A stretch of DNA of 64,000 nucleotides from UBA7862 sp050872785 (GTDB taxonomy: Bacteria > Bacillota > Clostridia > Christensenellales > UBA1242), in assembly GCA_050872785.1 (NCBI GenBank), contig JBNMHO010000001.1:124001-188000 (forward strand), written 5' to 3'. The notes below the pieces were generated by a model. That model was not told where the DNA came from. It did no database searches and saw only the letters and a program-made list of their open reading frames with translations. The position numbers and the translations under genes were made by a program. This document shows, piece after piece, positions 62,700-64,000 of this stretch (within the stretch, counting starts at the first letter, position 1; every line of letters starts with the position of its first letter).

Positions 62700-64000
62700 C
62701 TAGAGCGAAGTTACAAATTCTTTTGCTCGGGCGGTTACCGTTTGCATATCTTTTTTGTTCTTAAACTCGCCCATAATTCGCATATATGGCTCTGTGCCAG
62801 AAAATCTGAGCAACAGCCAGCTGCCGTCTTCAAAAAAATATTTGTGTCCATCAAGATTGCCAACTGACACAACTTTAACTCCAAGATTTGGAATAAACTT
62901 TGCAAGAGCTGTTTCCACTCTTTTCTTATTACCTACCATAACTGCCTCTGCAAAGCAAGTCATGTTATATCCCACATGCTTTTTAAAGTCTTTTATAATT
63001 TCACTAAGTGGTTTCTTAAGATTTGCCACCATTTCAAGGAGCAAAAGATAAGTCATTATGCCGTCTTTTGTGTAAACATTTGAGCCAAGTTCAATTCCGT
63101 TTTCTTCCGCACCCATATAGGCATTATTGTTGATAAGTGCTTCGCCAATGTTCTTAAAGCCAACTTTTGTTTCAAAATAATCTGTGTGCAAAGTGTCGCA
63201 AACAAGTTTTCCAAGAGAAGAAAATGCATAATTTGCAACAAAGCCACCCGATACACCTTTCATTTTGACAGCATAATAATAAAGCATTGGAGCAATGAGG
63301 TTGCCGTTGTAATAATTTCCCTTTTCGTCAATCACGCCAATTCTATCCCCGTCACCGTCTGTTGCAAAGCCAAAAGCATAGCCTTCATTAACAACTTTCT
63401 TTGCAAAGTCTTCCAAGTGATCTTCATTTGGAATAGGGGCGGAGCCTTCAAACTCCACATCTCTATTAGTTTTCACAAGATCACAGTTTAATTTCTTTTT
63501 GTCAACAAGCATTTCCACAACTTTTACACTTGAGCCATGCATACAGTTGAAAGTTGTTTTTAATTCTTTCATTCCTTGCAAAAACTTAACGTTTTTCATC
63601 ATGTTGTCAATATACTCGCCATAAAGTGATGGTCTTATTTCAAAAAGCCCGTTTTCCTTTGCTTGAGAAAGTTCCATGGTCTTAATTTTCTTTTCGTGGT
63701 CGGCAAGAGAGTTGTATTCTTCTTCAAGATAATGTTCCAAATCCCTGCCGTCTTTTGAGAAAATTTTTATGCCGTTGTAATAATATGGGTTGTGGCTGGC
63801 AGAGATGAGAACACTTATATCATTGCCCAAAAATCTGCCCGCAAAACTGACAAGTGGACAAGGAACGCTTCCCCCTGTCATAACAACCTTTATGTTGTTT
63901 GCCGCAAGGACTTTTGCAAAAAGAGTTGCAAAACTGTCGGACAAAAATCTGTTGTCATAGCCCACAAAAACTTCTTTTTTAAATCTATGCCTTTTTATAA
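62700..64000 (-). CDS. Phosphohexomutase (phosphoglucomutase/phosphomannomutase), 5' end outside window
   Basis: The frame runs off the right edge without a stop, so at least 433 codons are present and the N-terminus is missing. Seen in order: VGYDNRFLSDSFA, the phosphoserine loop ISASHNP, the metal-binding loop TDGDGDR, the sugar loop GAEENG and the phosphate-binding loop RFSGTEPYMRIM. These define the alpha-D-phosphohexomutase superfamily, which interconverts 1- and 6-phosphohexoses for cell-envelope precursors and glycogen. GAEENG departs from the GEESGG or GEMSGH forms, so substrate preference is not clear. A GTG near 63965 is internal and not the start. It ends 82 bp before the DUF1015 gene. 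Confidence 0.93.
   Translation of the reverse strand, partial: IKRHRFKKEVFVGYDNRFLSDSFATLFAKVLAANNIKVVMTGGSVPCPLVSFAGRFLGNDISVLISASHNPYYYNGIKIFSKDGRDLEHYLEEEYNSLADHEKKIKTMELSQAKENGLFEIRPSLYGEYIDNMMKNVKFLQGMKELKTTFNCMHGSSVKVVEMLVDKKKLNCDLVKTNRDVEFEGSAPIPNEDHLEDFAKKVVNEGYAFGFATDGDGDRIGVIDEKGNYYNGNLIAPMLYYYAVKMKGVSGGFVANYAFSSLGKLVCDTLHTDYFETKVGFKNIGEALINNNAYMGAEENGIELGSNVYTKDGIMTYLLLLEMVANLKKPLSEIIKDFKKHVGYNMTCFAEAVMVGNKKRVETALAKFIPNLGVKVVSVGNLDGHKYFFEDGSWLLLRFSGTEPYMRIMGEFKNKKDMQTVTARAKEFVTSL

Overview
The window looks like a stretch of chromosome from an AT-rich, Gram-positive-type bacterium, most likely an uncultured member of the Clostridia (Bacillota). This rests on strong AGGAGG-type ribosome binding sites, sigma-A-like TTGACA/TATAAT promoters, short hairpin-plus-T-run terminators, a DUF1846 protein, a YjzC-like peptide and a heterodimeric ABC exporter. 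Nothing seen implies an outer membrane. The lineage call is inference and I cannot narrow it safely.

Layout. Positions 1-2577 hold the 5' ~85% of a 23S rRNA gene on the minus strand, cut by the left edge. It has its own promoter and no 16S gene upstream. Positions 3.2-6 kb carry a DUF202-like membrane protein, an XRE regulator with a candidate operator, and asnS. Positions 6.1-10.3 kb hold a 1,417-residue membrane protein with a CvpA-like N-terminus and a repetitive helical, probably extracellular, domain. Positions 10.4-14 kb carry a GT2-TPR glycosyltransferase, a small membrane protein, a PaaI-like thioesterase and an SDR. Positions 14.2-17.5 kb are a two-gene operon of unrecognised paralogues; the second has six copies of an FxExxFL motif. 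Then come a 52-residue YjzC-like gene, a DUF1846 gene, a TVP38/DedA-type membrane protein and recR.

Positions 20.9-53.8 kb (51% of the window) are one open reading frame of 10,967 codons on the minus strand. Its product has a Q/N-rich cytoplasmic N-terminus, one membrane anchor, about 43 InlB-type (Listeria-Bacteroides) repeats, a BspA-type leucine-rich-repeat island and seven right-handed beta-helix blocks rich in GGxxY rungs. Each helix block is introduced by a similar short header. It is most simply read as an enormous fibrous surface adhesin or stalk.

The 1-kb divergent gap upstream of it contains four perfect TTATNCACA DnaA boxes within 86 bp beside very AT-rich DNA. This is a candidate DnaA-controlled region or replication origin. 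To the right are a two-gene heterodimeric ABC exporter, a 127-residue orphan with an excellent promoter, and a minus-strand cluster: phosphohexomutase (cut by the right edge), DUF1015 protein and Tex.

Most of the ordinary genes are housekeeping. The unusual material is the giant surface protein, the CvpA-repeat protein, the orphan paralogue pair, the solitary 23S gene and the DnaA-box cluster. No mobile element, CRISPR array or complete tRNA gene was found.
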